Source: Flemingiibacterium sp964430755
GTDB taxonomy: Bacteria > Bacillota > Clostridia > Oscillospirales > CAG-272
Length of the DNA: 44,297 nucleotides
Reading direction: 5' to 3'
Assembly (NCBI GenBank): GCA_964430755.1
Contig: CAYSFT010000014.1
Coordinates: 1-44,297 of the forward strand
Shown: in pieces, positions 30,912-38,809 of the stretch
Layout: the number at the start of each line of letters is the position of its first letter
Position numbering within the stretch: the stretch's first letter is position 1
The notes under the pieces: generated by a model
What the model was told of the DNA's origin: nothing
Seen by the model: only the letters and a program-made list of their open reading frames with translations
The model's database searches: none
Position numbers and translations under genes: made by a program

Positions 30912-33377
30912 TCAATTCTGTGTGTCGTCCGCGCGAGGAGGTTGTCTCTGCTGCTGTGCATAAGGCGTGTAACCTTGCTGCATCATCTGCTGACGGCGAA
31001 GCTGCTCACGGCGGCGTTGTGCTGCCAGACGGCGCTGTTTGCGTATATACTGTGCTCGCAGATAAAGTACACCGTATGCCGCCACGGCAAGAAGCAGAAG
31101 TGTTAACAGAATCACGAAGAACCAGCCAAAGAAGCCCATTCCGTTTTTCGTGTGAATAACCACACTTTCAAGCCAGATACCGTATTCGCCCTCCTCGGGA
31201 GCAGTGTCCTGCGTTTTAACCCAAAGCTTGATCAAATCAGCATCACCGTCAGATGCCGAAATGAGATCCTTTATTTTGAAGCTGATATCCTGCCATTCGC
31301 CGGGTTTTATTGAGGATATGCCCTCATAAACAACCGTATCACTGTCAGCATCGCCGTTTGACTGTAAACGAAGCATCACGTCAAGCGGAGTTTCGGCGCT
31401 CGGCGCATTCACCATCATACGTACTGTAATGTAATGCGCTTTCTCTAAGTCTCCGTCACCGATAATGTTACCTATACCCTTATATTCTGTCGGGATCCCA
31501 TTTATCTGCGCATAAAGTACCGTCCGGTCACCGCCCTCAACGGGACGAAGCTCAAGATAGTTTACACCGTCTGTCGGATAAAATCCCTCGTCATTGCCGC
31601 CGGTGAGACTGAACAGTGTCTTTGCAGTGTAACCCTTTGCAAAATCAGAGGATTCGGCGTTTGTTGACGGAATCAGTGTGCGTTTGTTGAACACTTTATA
31701 TTTGACATTATCACTCATAACCGCGCCGAACGCATCCTCGCCAACGGTCTGTTTCACAAACGCAGTAACCGCCTCGCTCTGTTCGGTGTCAATAAGCGAA
31801 AAGACGTTGTATATCGGCTTCTTTGCCGCGGGCTCGGAAACGCTTCCCGACTCATTTGTCCAAAGACCGTAGTAACGTGTCTCACCCGAATGGTCGACAT
31901 GACCGTGATAAATGAACGCATCAATGTCCTCATTCTGATCGGCTGTATAATATGCGAGCGCATAAGCAGCCGCCTGCATCGTCATTGAATCATTTGTTCC
32001 TGGGTCACCCGAGATGCCAAACTCTCCAATTATAATGCTTCTCGGCTCCGAATTGTAAAGAAACTGTTCTTCGCTCATATAACGAGTCAGCGTGTTTATG
32101 TTCTTCATCGTTATATACGGAGTTTCAAAGCTGTCGCTCGCCTGTGTGTCGTTCCAGTAATCGGTCAGCGCGGTGTCGGAAGCGTAAGGATTTATTGAAA
32201 GTCCCCACGGAATGTCGCCCGATGCTTTTATCTTTTCGGCGAAGAGATTGAGAAAATCCTTTGCCGGGTAATCGCAAAGTGCGCCGGGTACTGCCGCATT
32301 GTCGCCCAGAGCCACGCAGAAATTATTCGCAAGCGAGAGATAAACTCGTCCCTCGGAATAATGCGAGCTCATCGCCGTGTAAGCGATTCTGAAAGCGGCA
32401 CAGTATGACGAAACATAGCTTTCAAGATCGGTCAGCCCTGAATTGTTCCAAACACGGTTTGAATTAACCTCAAAACCGAGTATCACAGCCGGAACGAAAC
32501 CGTAAGCATGATCAGACTGAGTGTAACGCGCCGTGATATAATCCATGAACGCACGGAAGAAGCTCATAGCGTTTTCGCTTTCGGTGTTGATCGCGAAGCG
32601 TTTCGCATCCGCCGAAATTCCCTCGAAATAAAGACTCTTGATGTTCTCGTGATCATCCGCCTTCGGTGCAGTAAGAATTATATTGAAATAAACGTTCATT
32701 CCTGCATCGGTGTAAGTTTTCACGCTGTGATCGAGCACTCTGAGCTTGTTCTTGTTGATATAAAATGTACGTCCGTTATAAATAAACGACTGCGCATTAT
32801 CACTGTTTTCACCGAGCATATATTCGTTTATCGCAACATTGATAACCGTGTGTGCGACGCCGAGCTGCTGTGCATCGGAAAACATCTGCAGTCCAAGTCC
32901 CTTTTTCGAGCTTTTAGTCGGATACGCTTCGGTATTCTCCGCAAGAGCGTTGGCGTTTTCGATATATTTTGTGTTTGTCAGCTCGCTGTATGAGCCGTCA
33001 GCATTTTGCTCTGCAACAACAAACGCCGAATAAAGTCTTGTCAGATTGCTGTTATAGAACGAAAGCTTCGTCGTTATTTTGTCGTCGATTTTAAAGGATT
33101 TAACCGGTTCAAGCGTATTAATGTCGTCAACAGATTGATAAGGCGCAAGCTCAAAAAGATAGAGCGTTGAGGATTTATTTTCCTTGGCATATTCCTTGGG
33201 CAGCTTTATTTCAAAAGTCAGCTCTGCCTTTGATTTGTTAAGCGTCAGCGAGGATATCTCAAAGCCCTCATCCGCCGCGAAAACTCCTGATGCGAACGAA
33301 ACGCATAAAAGTGCGGCAAGAACGACGCCCATCAGAATAAACGATATTTTTTTCATAGAAAATCCGATAGTTTTCAT
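30912..33377 (-). CDS. Secreted, membrane-anchored DUF5722-type protein
   Basis: The 821-residue product has a signal peptide (about 9-34, ending FASGVFAADEG), a long extracytoplasmic region, one membrane helix near the C-terminus (WFFVILLTLLLLAVAAYGVLYL, cut after about residue 768) and a cytoplasmic arginine/glutamine-rich tail. The central part (GVAHTVINVAINEYML, TYTDAGMNVYFNIILTAP, IIGEFGISG) resembles DUF5722, a family with a glycoside-hydrolase-like TIM-barrel look. A carbohydrate-binding jelly-roll-like part follows (PVEGGDRTVLYAQINGIP). A glycan-active surface enzyme is a reasonable guess only. ATG 33377 is chosen because GGAG lies nine bases upstream. Monocistronic, with its own terminator; a TATAAT near 33435 may be its -10. 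Confidence 0.75.
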   Translation of the reverse strand: MKTIGFSMKKISFILMGVVLAALLCVSFASGVFAADEGFEISSLTLNKSKAELTFEIKLPKEYAKENKSSTLYLFELAPYQSVDDINTLEPVKSFKIDDKITTKLSFYNSNLTRLYSAFVVAEQNADGSYSELTNTKYIENANALAENTEAYPTKSSKKGLGLQMFSDAQQLGVAHTVINVAINEYMLGENSDNAQSFIYNGRTFYINKNKLRVLDHSVKTYTDAGMNVYFNIILTAPKADDHENIKSLYFEGISADAKRFAINTESENAMSFFRAFMDYITARYTQSDHAYGFVPAVILGFEVNSNRVWNNSGLTDLESYVSSYCAAFRIAYTAMSSHYSEGRVYLSLANNFCVALGDNAAVPGALCDYPAKDFLNLFAEKIKASGDIPWGLSINPYASDTALTDYWNDTQASDSFETPYITMKNINTLTRYMSEEQFLYNSEPRSIIIGEFGISGDPGTNDSMTMQAAAYALAYYTADQNEDIDAFIYHGHVDHSGETRYYGLWTNESGSVSEPAAKKPIYNVFSLIDTEQSEAVTAFVKQTVGEDAFGAVMSDNVKYKVFNKRTLIPSTNAESSDFAKGYTAKTLFSLTGGNDEGFYPTDGVNYLELRPVEGGDRTVLYAQINGIPTEYKGIGNIIGDGDLEKAHYITVRMMVNAPSAETPLDVMLRLQSNGDADSDTVVYEGISSIKPGEWQDISFKIKDLISASDGDADLIKLWVKTQDTAPEEGEYGIWLESVVIHTKNGMGFFGWFFVILLTLLLLAVAAYGVLYLRAQYIRKQRRLAAQRRREQLRRQQMMQQGYTPYAQQQRQPPRADDTQN

Positions 33378-33537
33378 ATATAAATTCTCCGATACCAAGT
33401 GATACCCGATAATCGAGCTATATTTCCATAATTATATAGTAACATATTCCGAGCGAAAAATCAATCACTATTTTTTAATTTTTATGATTTTTTGACTAAT
33501 GCGAAAAGAAGATGTTGGAATAGCGTGTACGGTGGAA

Positions 33538-33775
33538 CGGTAAATTAGAGTTTATGTGCCCTCATCAGTCTCGCTTCGCTCGACAGCTTCCCCCAGGGGA
33601 AGCCTTTTAGCAACTTTGAGCATCAGGATAAAATAATATATTTCAATTGTTTTGATTCTCCATTTCATTAACATAAATCTACTTCAAAGCCTTCCCTTGG
33701 GGGAAGGTGGCACGCCTGCGGCGTGACGGATGAGGGCACTTCTCAGAGGAGGGCACGCTAAACTATAATTTACCG
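33538..33775. mobile_element. MITE-like non-autonomous element, 238 bp
   Basis: The ends are imperfect 17-base inverted repeats, CGGTAAATTAGAGTTTA (33538-33554) and TAAACTATAATTTACCG (33759-33775). Inside them lie long inverted arms made of a GCCCTCAT block, a GC-rich hairpin (TCGCTTCGCTCGA left, CGCCTGCGGCG right) and a CTTCCCCC/GGGGAAG hairpin, around an AT-rich centre (about 33613-33685). No reading frame for a transposase exists. The same organisation is at 44090-44297 in the opposite orientation. No clear target duplication was found. The stretch 33378-33537 holds the DUF5722 upstream region and no gene. Confidence 0.8.
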
Positions 33776-33792
33776 CAACTCCAACAAAAACG

Positions 33793-33827
33793 AAAAATAC
33801 GGCATACCCTTATCGGATACACCGTAT
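33793..33827 (-). terminator. Terminator of rplS
   Basis: On the minus strand ATACGG (33827-33822) pairs with CCGTAT (33802-33797), with an inner GTATCC/GGGTAT stem, followed by TTTTCG. Confidence 0.8.
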
Positions 33828-33857
33828 TCTTGTGAACTAATTTGGTTCAGGATACGA

Positions 33858-34199
33858 TTAAAGCTGTTCCTTAACCTTGGAGCTCTTACCAACTCTGTCG
33901 CGCAGATAGTACAGCTTTGCACGTCTAACCTTACCGCGTCTGATGATCTCAACCTTTTCAACGTTCGGGGAATGTACCGGGAAGGTCTTCTCCACGCCAA
34001 CGCCGTAGGAAACACGTCTTACGGTAAAGGTTTCGGAAATGCCGCCGCCGTTCTTTGCAATGATGGTACCTTCGAACATCTGAATTCTTTCTCTGTTACC
34101 CTCTTTGATCTTGTTGTGAATCTTAACGGTGTCGCCAACGTTAAGCACGGGAGCATTTTCCTTAAGCTGCTCATTAGTTAAAGCCTTGATTAAATCCAT
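33858..34199 (-). CDS. rplS: 50S ribosomal protein L19
   Basis: The 113-residue protein matches bacterial L19, which sits at the 30S-50S interface. Signatures include VLNVGDTVKIHNKIKEGNRERIQ, FEGTIIAKNGGGISETFTVRR, the GVGVEKTFPVHSP stretch and the terminal RRGKVRRAKLYYLRDRVGK. ATG 34199 has AAGGAGG before it and fits the family; the ORF reaches 34289 but its first 30 residues lie in the leader. It is not next to trmD or rimM as in many bacteria, and is monocistronic with its own promoter and terminator. Confidence 0.97.
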   Translation of the reverse strand: MDLIKALTNEQLKENAPVLNVGDTVKIHNKIKEGNRERIQMFEGTIIAKNGGGISETFTVRRVSYGVGVEKTFPVHSPNVEKVEIIRRGKVRRAKLYYLRDRVGKSSKVKEQL

Positions 34200-34255
34200 T
34201 GTGGCTTCCTCCTTAAAAATATTAAGTGATTGAGGGCGTTCATGCAGAGCTTCGC

Positions 34256-34272
34256 AGCGGACCGTCCCCGCT
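34256..34272 (-). promoter_or_regulatory. Hairpin in the rplS leader
   Basis: The roughly 95-base leader between the promoter and the rplS ribosome site contains an AGCGG/CCGCT stem here. L19 genes of Firmicutes often have autoregulatory leaders, but I cannot match this one to a known consensus. No gene lies in 34200-34507. Confidence 0.35.
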
Positions 34273-34300
34273 ATGAGCCGTGAGGGCACATAACGTATAT

Positions 34301-34329
34301 ATTATAGCACAAAATCCCGCCGATTGCAA
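34301..34329 (-). promoter_or_regulatory. Promoter of rplS
   Basis: On the minus strand TTGCAA (34329-34324) and TATAAT (34306-34301) are 17 bases apart, with a TGC extended -10. Confidence 0.8.
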
Positions 34330-34507
34330 GTGTTTTTTAAAAGTTTTAAGGGTGATTTTGCCGATATTTCACAGAAATATGCATATTTTTTCCGTCAGTA
34401 TGAAAAAAATTTCTCACTTCGCTTTACTTTTCGAGCATATTATGTTAAAATATAGTTATAGCGTCAATAATGCAGATTGACATCACTTCAAACGGAGGTA
34501 ATGCTGT

Positions 34508-34924
34508 ATGCCGAATATACCGACTCGCGAGCGCCCGAATATGCCGCCAAGACCGCGTATGCCGCAGAATGTGCCGCAAAATATTCCGCAGAGAAATCTG
34601 CCGCCAAGCAGGAATATTCCGCCTCGCGTTGTTTACGATCCGCGCAAAGCACCGCCGAGAAATATTAACTATAAACAGCTTCAGCGCCCTCCCACAGTGA
34701 AAGGTCAGAGAGAGCGTATAAATCCGATACGTCCGACCAAAAAGACCAAGTCTTTATTACGGTCGATAATTTCGCCAAGGGCTAAAAAGCAGCCTAAAAA
34801 GAAATATAAATATAAAGAGCGGACAGTGACGCAGGAGTTTATTCTCGGATTTGTTGTCGGAGCATTGATCTTCGGCATCGCCGCAATATTCATCTGCAAT
34901 GCGCTGATAGGACTTTTCACATGA
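34508..34924 (+). CDS. Proline-rich basic protein with one C-terminal membrane helix
   Basis: The 138-residue product has an N-terminal half made almost only of proline, arginine, asparagine and methionine (PNMPPRPRMPQNVPQNIPQR style repeats, about 1-65). A lysine/arginine-rich block follows (about 70-103), then one membrane helix (FILGFVVGALIFGIAAIFICNALIGL, about 110-135) ending at the C-terminus. This suggests a tail-anchored protein with a disordered cationic cytoplasmic part that could bind RNA, DNA or acidic partners; no family was recognised. GGAGG lies nine bases before ATG 34508. The stop overlaps the start of the pseudouridine synthase gene (ATGA), so the two are cotranslated. Confidence 0.75.
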   Translation: MPNIPTRERPNMPPRPRMPQNVPQNIPQRNLPPSRNIPPRVVYDPRKAPPRNINYKQLQRPPTVKGQRERINPIRPTKKTKSLLRSIISPRAKKQPKKKYKYKERTVTQEFILGFVVGALIFGIAAIFICNALIGLFT

Positions 34925-35628
34925 GAATTGACAAATTACTTTCCGAAATGGGTATCTGCAGCCGCACCGAATGTAAAAAAGCGGCAAAGGCAGGAAAGAT
35001 ATGTGTTGACGGCGTACCTGTAAAGGCTGCCGATATGCACGTAGATCCCGAAAAAAGCACTGTCACATATTTCGGCGGGACAGTGAAATATAAAAAGTTC
35101 ACCTATATCATGCTCAACAAGCCCGAGGGCTACATCTCCGCCACAGACGATCCGAGAGAAAAAACGGTACTCGAGCTGCTCGGCGAGCGTGAACAGAGGC
35201 TCGGACTTTTCCCATGCGGCAGACTTGACAAAAACACGCTCGGTCTGCTTATCTTAACAAATGACGGTGAATTGTGTCACCGCTTACTCTCGCCGAAGCA
35301 CCACGTTTCGAAAGTGTATTATTTCAAAGCCGAGCGCCTAATAACCGAGGACGACCGAAAGCGTCTCGAATCGGGAGTCATGCTTGATAATGAGCTTACA
35401 AAGCCTGCGTCTCTTTCGCTGTGTGGCGACAAAATGTCGGGATACCTCACGCTGACCGAGGGTAAATTTCACCAGGTCAAGCGTATGCTCGAAGCGGTCT
35501 GCAACAAGGTCATATACCTTGAACGAGTCGAATTTGCCGGAATACCGCTCGACACCTCACTTGAGCGCGGCGAGTGGCGTGAATTAACCGCTGACGAAGA
35601 AAAACATTTGCAATCATTTCTAAATTAA
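34921..35628 (+). CDS. RsuA-type 16S rRNA pseudouridine synthase
   Basis: The 235-residue protein belongs to the RsuA/RluB/E/F family. It has an S4 RNA-binding domain (about 1-55, MRIDKLLSEMGICSRTECKKAAK), then the synthase domain with the catalytic aspartate D103 in CGRLDKNTLGLLILTNDG, the LLSPKHHVSKVYYF block and the C-terminal TEGKFHQVKRMLEAV. Length and the KNT in place of the RluB-type motif favour RsuA, which modifies U516 of 16S rRNA. Site specificity cannot be proved from sequence alone. It overlaps the upstream membrane protein gene by four bases and is followed after ten bases by tex. Confidence 0.9.
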   Translation: MRIDKLLSEMGICSRTECKKAAKAGKICVDGVPVKAADMHVDPEKSTVTYFGGTVKYKKFTYIMLNKPEGYISATDDPREKTVLELLGEREQRLGLFPCGRLDKNTLGLLILTNDGELCHRLLSPKHHVSKVYYFKAERLITEDDRKRLESGVMLDNELTKPASLSLCGDKMSGYLTLTEGKFHQVKRMLEAVCNKVIYLERVEFAGIPLDTSLERGEWRELTADEEKHLQSFLN

Positions 35629-35638
35629 GGAGAAACCA

Positions 35639-37789
35639 ATGGACATCTTAAAACAACTTGCAACCGAGCTTTCGCTCACAACCGAACAGGTTGAAAACAC
35701 CGTCGCACTCATCGACGACGGAAACACTATCCCTTTTATCGCACGTTACCGCAAGGAGGTCACGGGCTCGCTTGACGACGAGAGACTGCGTGACCTTGCC
35801 GAGCGTCTTACATATCTTCGCAACCTCGAAGCACGCAAAAACGAGGTGCACGCCCTCATCACCGAACAGGGCAAGATGACACCCGAGATTGAAAAGGCAC
35901 TTGAAGCAGCATCAATTCTCGCAGAGGTTGAGGACATTTACCGTCCTTACCGTCCGAAGCGTAAAACCCGTGCATCGGTTGCACGTGAGCGCGGACTTGA
36001 ACCGCTCGCCGAGGCGATACTCGCACAAAATGAAGTGTACGATCCCACACTTGACGATATGGCAGCAGCTCTTGTCAATCCCGAGCTCGGCGTTGAAACG
36101 GCAGAGGACGCATTTGCAGGTGCCTGCGACATCATCGCCGAGGATATTTCCGACAATGCCGATTTCCGTAAGGCTATACGCTCGCTCACACTTGACTGGG
36201 GTGAGATCGTATCCGTCGCCGCAAAGGATGAGGACTCGGTTTATTCGCAGTATTATGAATTTAAGGAACGCCTCAAAAAGCTGCCCGGTCACCGTATACT
36301 CGCCCTTAACCGCGGCGAAAAAGAGGAATTTCTCAAGGTTTCTATCGAGATGCAGAGCGATATGGTACTGAATTTCCTCTATTCGAGAATCATGCAGAAA
36401 AATGAAAGCCCTGCAAAAGTCTACGTTCAGCGTTCAATCGTTGATAGCTACGAGCGTCTTATCGCACCGTCCATTGAGCGTGAAATTCGTTCAACAATGT
36501 TTGACGATGCCTGCGAGGGTGCTCTTAAAGTGTTTGAGGTCAACCTTAAAAATCTTCTCATGCAGCCGCCGCTCAAGGGTAAGACTGCGCTCGGTTACGA
36601 TCCCGGCTACAGAAACGGATGTAAGCTCGCGGTCGTTGATAAAACCGGTAAGGTGCTCGACACAGCGGTTATATATCCGATGAAGCCGCAGGAGCGTATC
36701 GAGGAATCGAAGCGCATCGTAAAGCGTCTCATTTCGGCTCACAACGTCGGCGTTATCGCAATCGGAAACGGTACCGCTTCAAAGGAAAGCGAAATCTTCA
36801 TCGCAGGCCTCTTAAAAGAGATCGACGCGGACGTTAAATACGCCGTAATCAGCGAAGCAGGCGCATCGGTTTACTCCGCATCCAAGCAGGCAACCGAGGA
36901 GTTCCCGGATTTTGATGTTATGCAGAGAAGCGCAATCTCCATCGCACGCCGTCTGCAGGATCCGCTTGCAGAGCTTGTCAAGATTGATCCCAAGGCGATC
37001 GGTGTCGGACAGTATCAGCACGATATGAAGCCGGCAAGACTTGATGAGGCACTCGGCGGCGTTGTTGAGGACTGCGTAAACTCGGTCGGCGTTGACGTTA
37101 ACACCGCATCCTATTCCCTGCTCTCCTATGTTGCAGGTATAAACGCAACCTCTGCTAAAAACATCGTTAAATACCGCGAGGAGAACGGTGAGTTTAAGTC
37201 GCGTGCCGAAATAAAGAAAGTGCCGCGTATCGGCGACAAGGCGTTCGAGCAGTGTGCAGGATTTTTGCGTGTATCGGGCTCGTCCGAAATACTCGACTGC
37301 ACGGGCGTTCACCCAGAGAGCTACAGCATTGCAAGAGCACTTCTCGAAAAGTTTGACTATACACCCGAGGATGTACGTCTTTCACGTCTTGCAGGGCTGC
37401 GCGAAAAAGTTAAAAAGGAAGGCTTCAAGCAGATTTGCGCTGAGCTTTCAGTCGGTGAGCCGACTCTCGTTGACATCATCGGCGAGCTTGAAAAGCCGGG
37501 ACGCGACGTGCGCGACGACCTTCCGCAGACCGTCCTTCGTGACGATATCCTCGATATAAACGACTTAAAGCCCGATATGATAGTTACAGGCACAGTGCGC
37601 AACGTCATCGACTTCGGCGCATTCGTTGACATCGGCGTACACCATGACGGACTTGTACACATCTCCGAGATCAGCGAAAAATATATCAAGCATCCAAGCG
37701 AGGTTCTCGCCGTCGGTGACGTGGTTCAGGTCAAGATCAAATCGGTTGACCTCAAAAAGCACCGCATCGCATTGACGATGAAATTCTGA
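35639..37789 (+). CDS. tex: Tex family RNA-binding transcription accessory protein
   Basis: The 716-residue protein is a complete Tex. It has the N-terminal helical domain with IPFIARYRKEVTGSLDDERLRDL, the YqgF/RNase H-like domain (TALGYDPGYRNGCKLAVVDKTG), the helix-hairpin-helix region (GINATSAKNIVKYREENGEF, VPRIGDKAFEQCAGFLRV), and a C-terminal S1 domain (about 645-716, GTVRNVIDFGAFVDIGVHHDGLVHISEI). Tex binds nucleic acids and acts in transcription or RNA quality control; its exact mechanism is open. AAGGAG lies before ATG 35639. The next gene begins one base after its stop. Confidence 0.95.
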   Translation: MDILKQLATELSLTTEQVENTVALIDDGNTIPFIARYRKEVTGSLDDERLRDLAERLTYLRNLEARKNEVHALITEQGKMTPEIEKALEAASILAEVEDIYRPYRPKRKTRASVARERGLEPLAEAILAQNEVYDPTLDDMAAALVNPELGVETAEDAFAGACDIIAEDISDNADFRKAIRSLTLDWGEIVSVAAKDEDSVYSQYYEFKERLKKLPGHRILALNRGEKEEFLKVSIEMQSDMVLNFLYSRIMQKNESPAKVYVQRSIVDSYERLIAPSIEREIRSTMFDDACEGALKVFEVNLKNLLMQPPLKGKTALGYDPGYRNGCKLAVVDKTGKVLDTAVIYPMKPQERIEESKRIVKRLISAHNVGVIAIGNGTASKESEIFIAGLLKEIDADVKYAVISEAGASVYSASKQATEEFPDFDVMQRSAISIARRLQDPLAELVKIDPKAIGVGQYQHDMKPARLDEALGGVVEDCVNSVGVDVNTASYSLLSYVAGINATSAKNIVKYREENGEFKSRAEIKKVPRIGDKAFEQCAGFLRVSGSSEILDCTGVHPESYSIARALLEKFDYTPEDVRLSRLAGLREKVKKEGFKQICAELSVGEPTLVDIIGELEKPGRDVRDDLPQTVLRDDILDINDLKPDMIVTGTVRNVIDFGAFVDIGVHHDGLVHISEISEKYIKHPSEVLAVGDVVQVKIKSVDLKKHRIALTMKF

Positions 37790-37790
37790 T

Positions 37791-38717
37791 ATGGCATCGG
37801 GAAAAAGAACAAGGAAGCTTATTATATCCCTTGCAGTGATCGTCCTTGCCCTCATTTTACTCATTTTCGGCGAGGGAATATCGGATGCACTTGAAAGCGT
37901 CACAGGAATACCGGGCCTTTCAAAATTCCCGAAAATATTCTCGTCAGGGCCGAAAGAGGGCGAAGTACAGATTCACGTCATCGACGTTGACCAGGCAGAC
38001 AGCATCTTAATTCGCAGTCCCGACGGAAATATACTTATCGACACGGGCACAAACGATTCCGAGGCGGATCTCAAGGCATATCTCGATGCCTGCAAGATTA
38101 AAAAGATTGATTACCTCATCTGTACGCATCCGCATTACGACCACATCGGCGGTGCGGACATGGTTATAGAAAAGTACGACGTTGAAAAAGTGCTCGTGAC
38201 CTATATGAACGACGATTCAATAACATTCGATATGCTGCTTGAGAGCATCGACCGGTATGACATCATCTCCGAGATTCCAAAAACCGGAGCGGAATACACC
38301 CTCGGCGACCTCCGTTTCAAAATTCTCGCGCCGCTTGAAGTGTCCGACGACGGCAACGAAATGAGTCTCATCGTCAAGTTAACTCACGGCGACATGGATT
38401 TTCTCTTCATGGGTGATGCCGGCGAAGCGACCGAAAAGCTTCTGCTTGAAGCTTACACCGAGACAGAGCTTGACTGTGAATTTTTAAAGGTCGGTCATCA
38501 CGGCTCGGAAAGCTCATCAAGTGCGCAGTTTCTCTCTGCTGTGTCGGTGGATATAGCGGCAATCTCATGCGGCAAATATAACGAATACGGTCATCCGAGA
38601 GGTGAGGTGCTGGCTCGCCTGTCAGGTTCGGGATGTGACACTGTGCTTCGAACCGATACGATGGGAACGGTCGTCGTCAGCTCAAACGGAAGCGCACTCA
38701 CCGTTATAAGCGAGTGA
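37791..38717 (+). CDS. ComEC/Rec2-like metallo-beta-lactamase-fold protein
   Basis: The 308-residue product has one N-terminal membrane helix or signal anchor (about 9-27) and an extracytoplasmic metallo-hydrolase domain like the C-terminal part of ComEC. The zinc motif is H113-P-H115-Y-D117-H118 (TCTHPHYDHIGG), with FMGDAGE and VGHHGSESSSS later. The upstream VIDVDQADSILI is the typical ComEC-like strand. No membrane channel or OB domain is attached, so this is a stand-alone enzyme, perhaps a nuclease or phosphodiesterase outside the membrane. It starts one base after tex, so it belongs to that operon; proS has a separate promoter. Confidence 0.85.
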   Translation: MASGKRTRKLIISLAVIVLALILLIFGEGISDALESVTGIPGLSKFPKIFSSGPKEGEVQIHVIDVDQADSILIRSPDGNILIDTGTNDSEADLKAYLDACKIKKIDYLICTHPHYDHIGGADMVIEKYDVEKVLVTYMNDDSITFDMLLESIDRYDIISEIPKTGAEYTLGDLRFKILAPLEVSDDGNEMSLIVKLTHGDMDFLFMGDAGEATEKLLLEAYTETELDCEFLKVGHHGSESSSSAQFLSAVSVDIAAISCGKYNEYGHPRGEVLARLSGSGCDTVLRTDTMGTVVVSSNGSALTVISE

Positions 38718-38741
38718 CAGTGTGAATTTTTCGACTAACTA

Positions 38742-38770
38742 TTGACACGGACAAAAATTCCATGTATAAT
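38742..38770 (+). promoter_or_regulatory. Consensus promoter of proS
   Basis: TTGACA (38742-38747) and TATAAT (38765-38770) are both perfect and 17 bases apart. The leader is only about 30 bases, too short for a T-box. Confidence 0.9.
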
Positions 38771-38809
38771 ATTGTTGTTATGTTTATTTAGTGAAAGGAA
38801 AATCAAACA

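Noticed and set aside
33541..33775. Insertion sequence or transposase remnant at the repeat before rplS
   Set aside because: No frame of useful length or transposase motif exists; only terminal repeats and nested hairpins are present, so a non-autonomous element is the better call.
38771..38809. T-box in front of proS
   Set aside because: Promoter and start codon are only about 40 bases apart and no TGGNACCGCG motif occurs.
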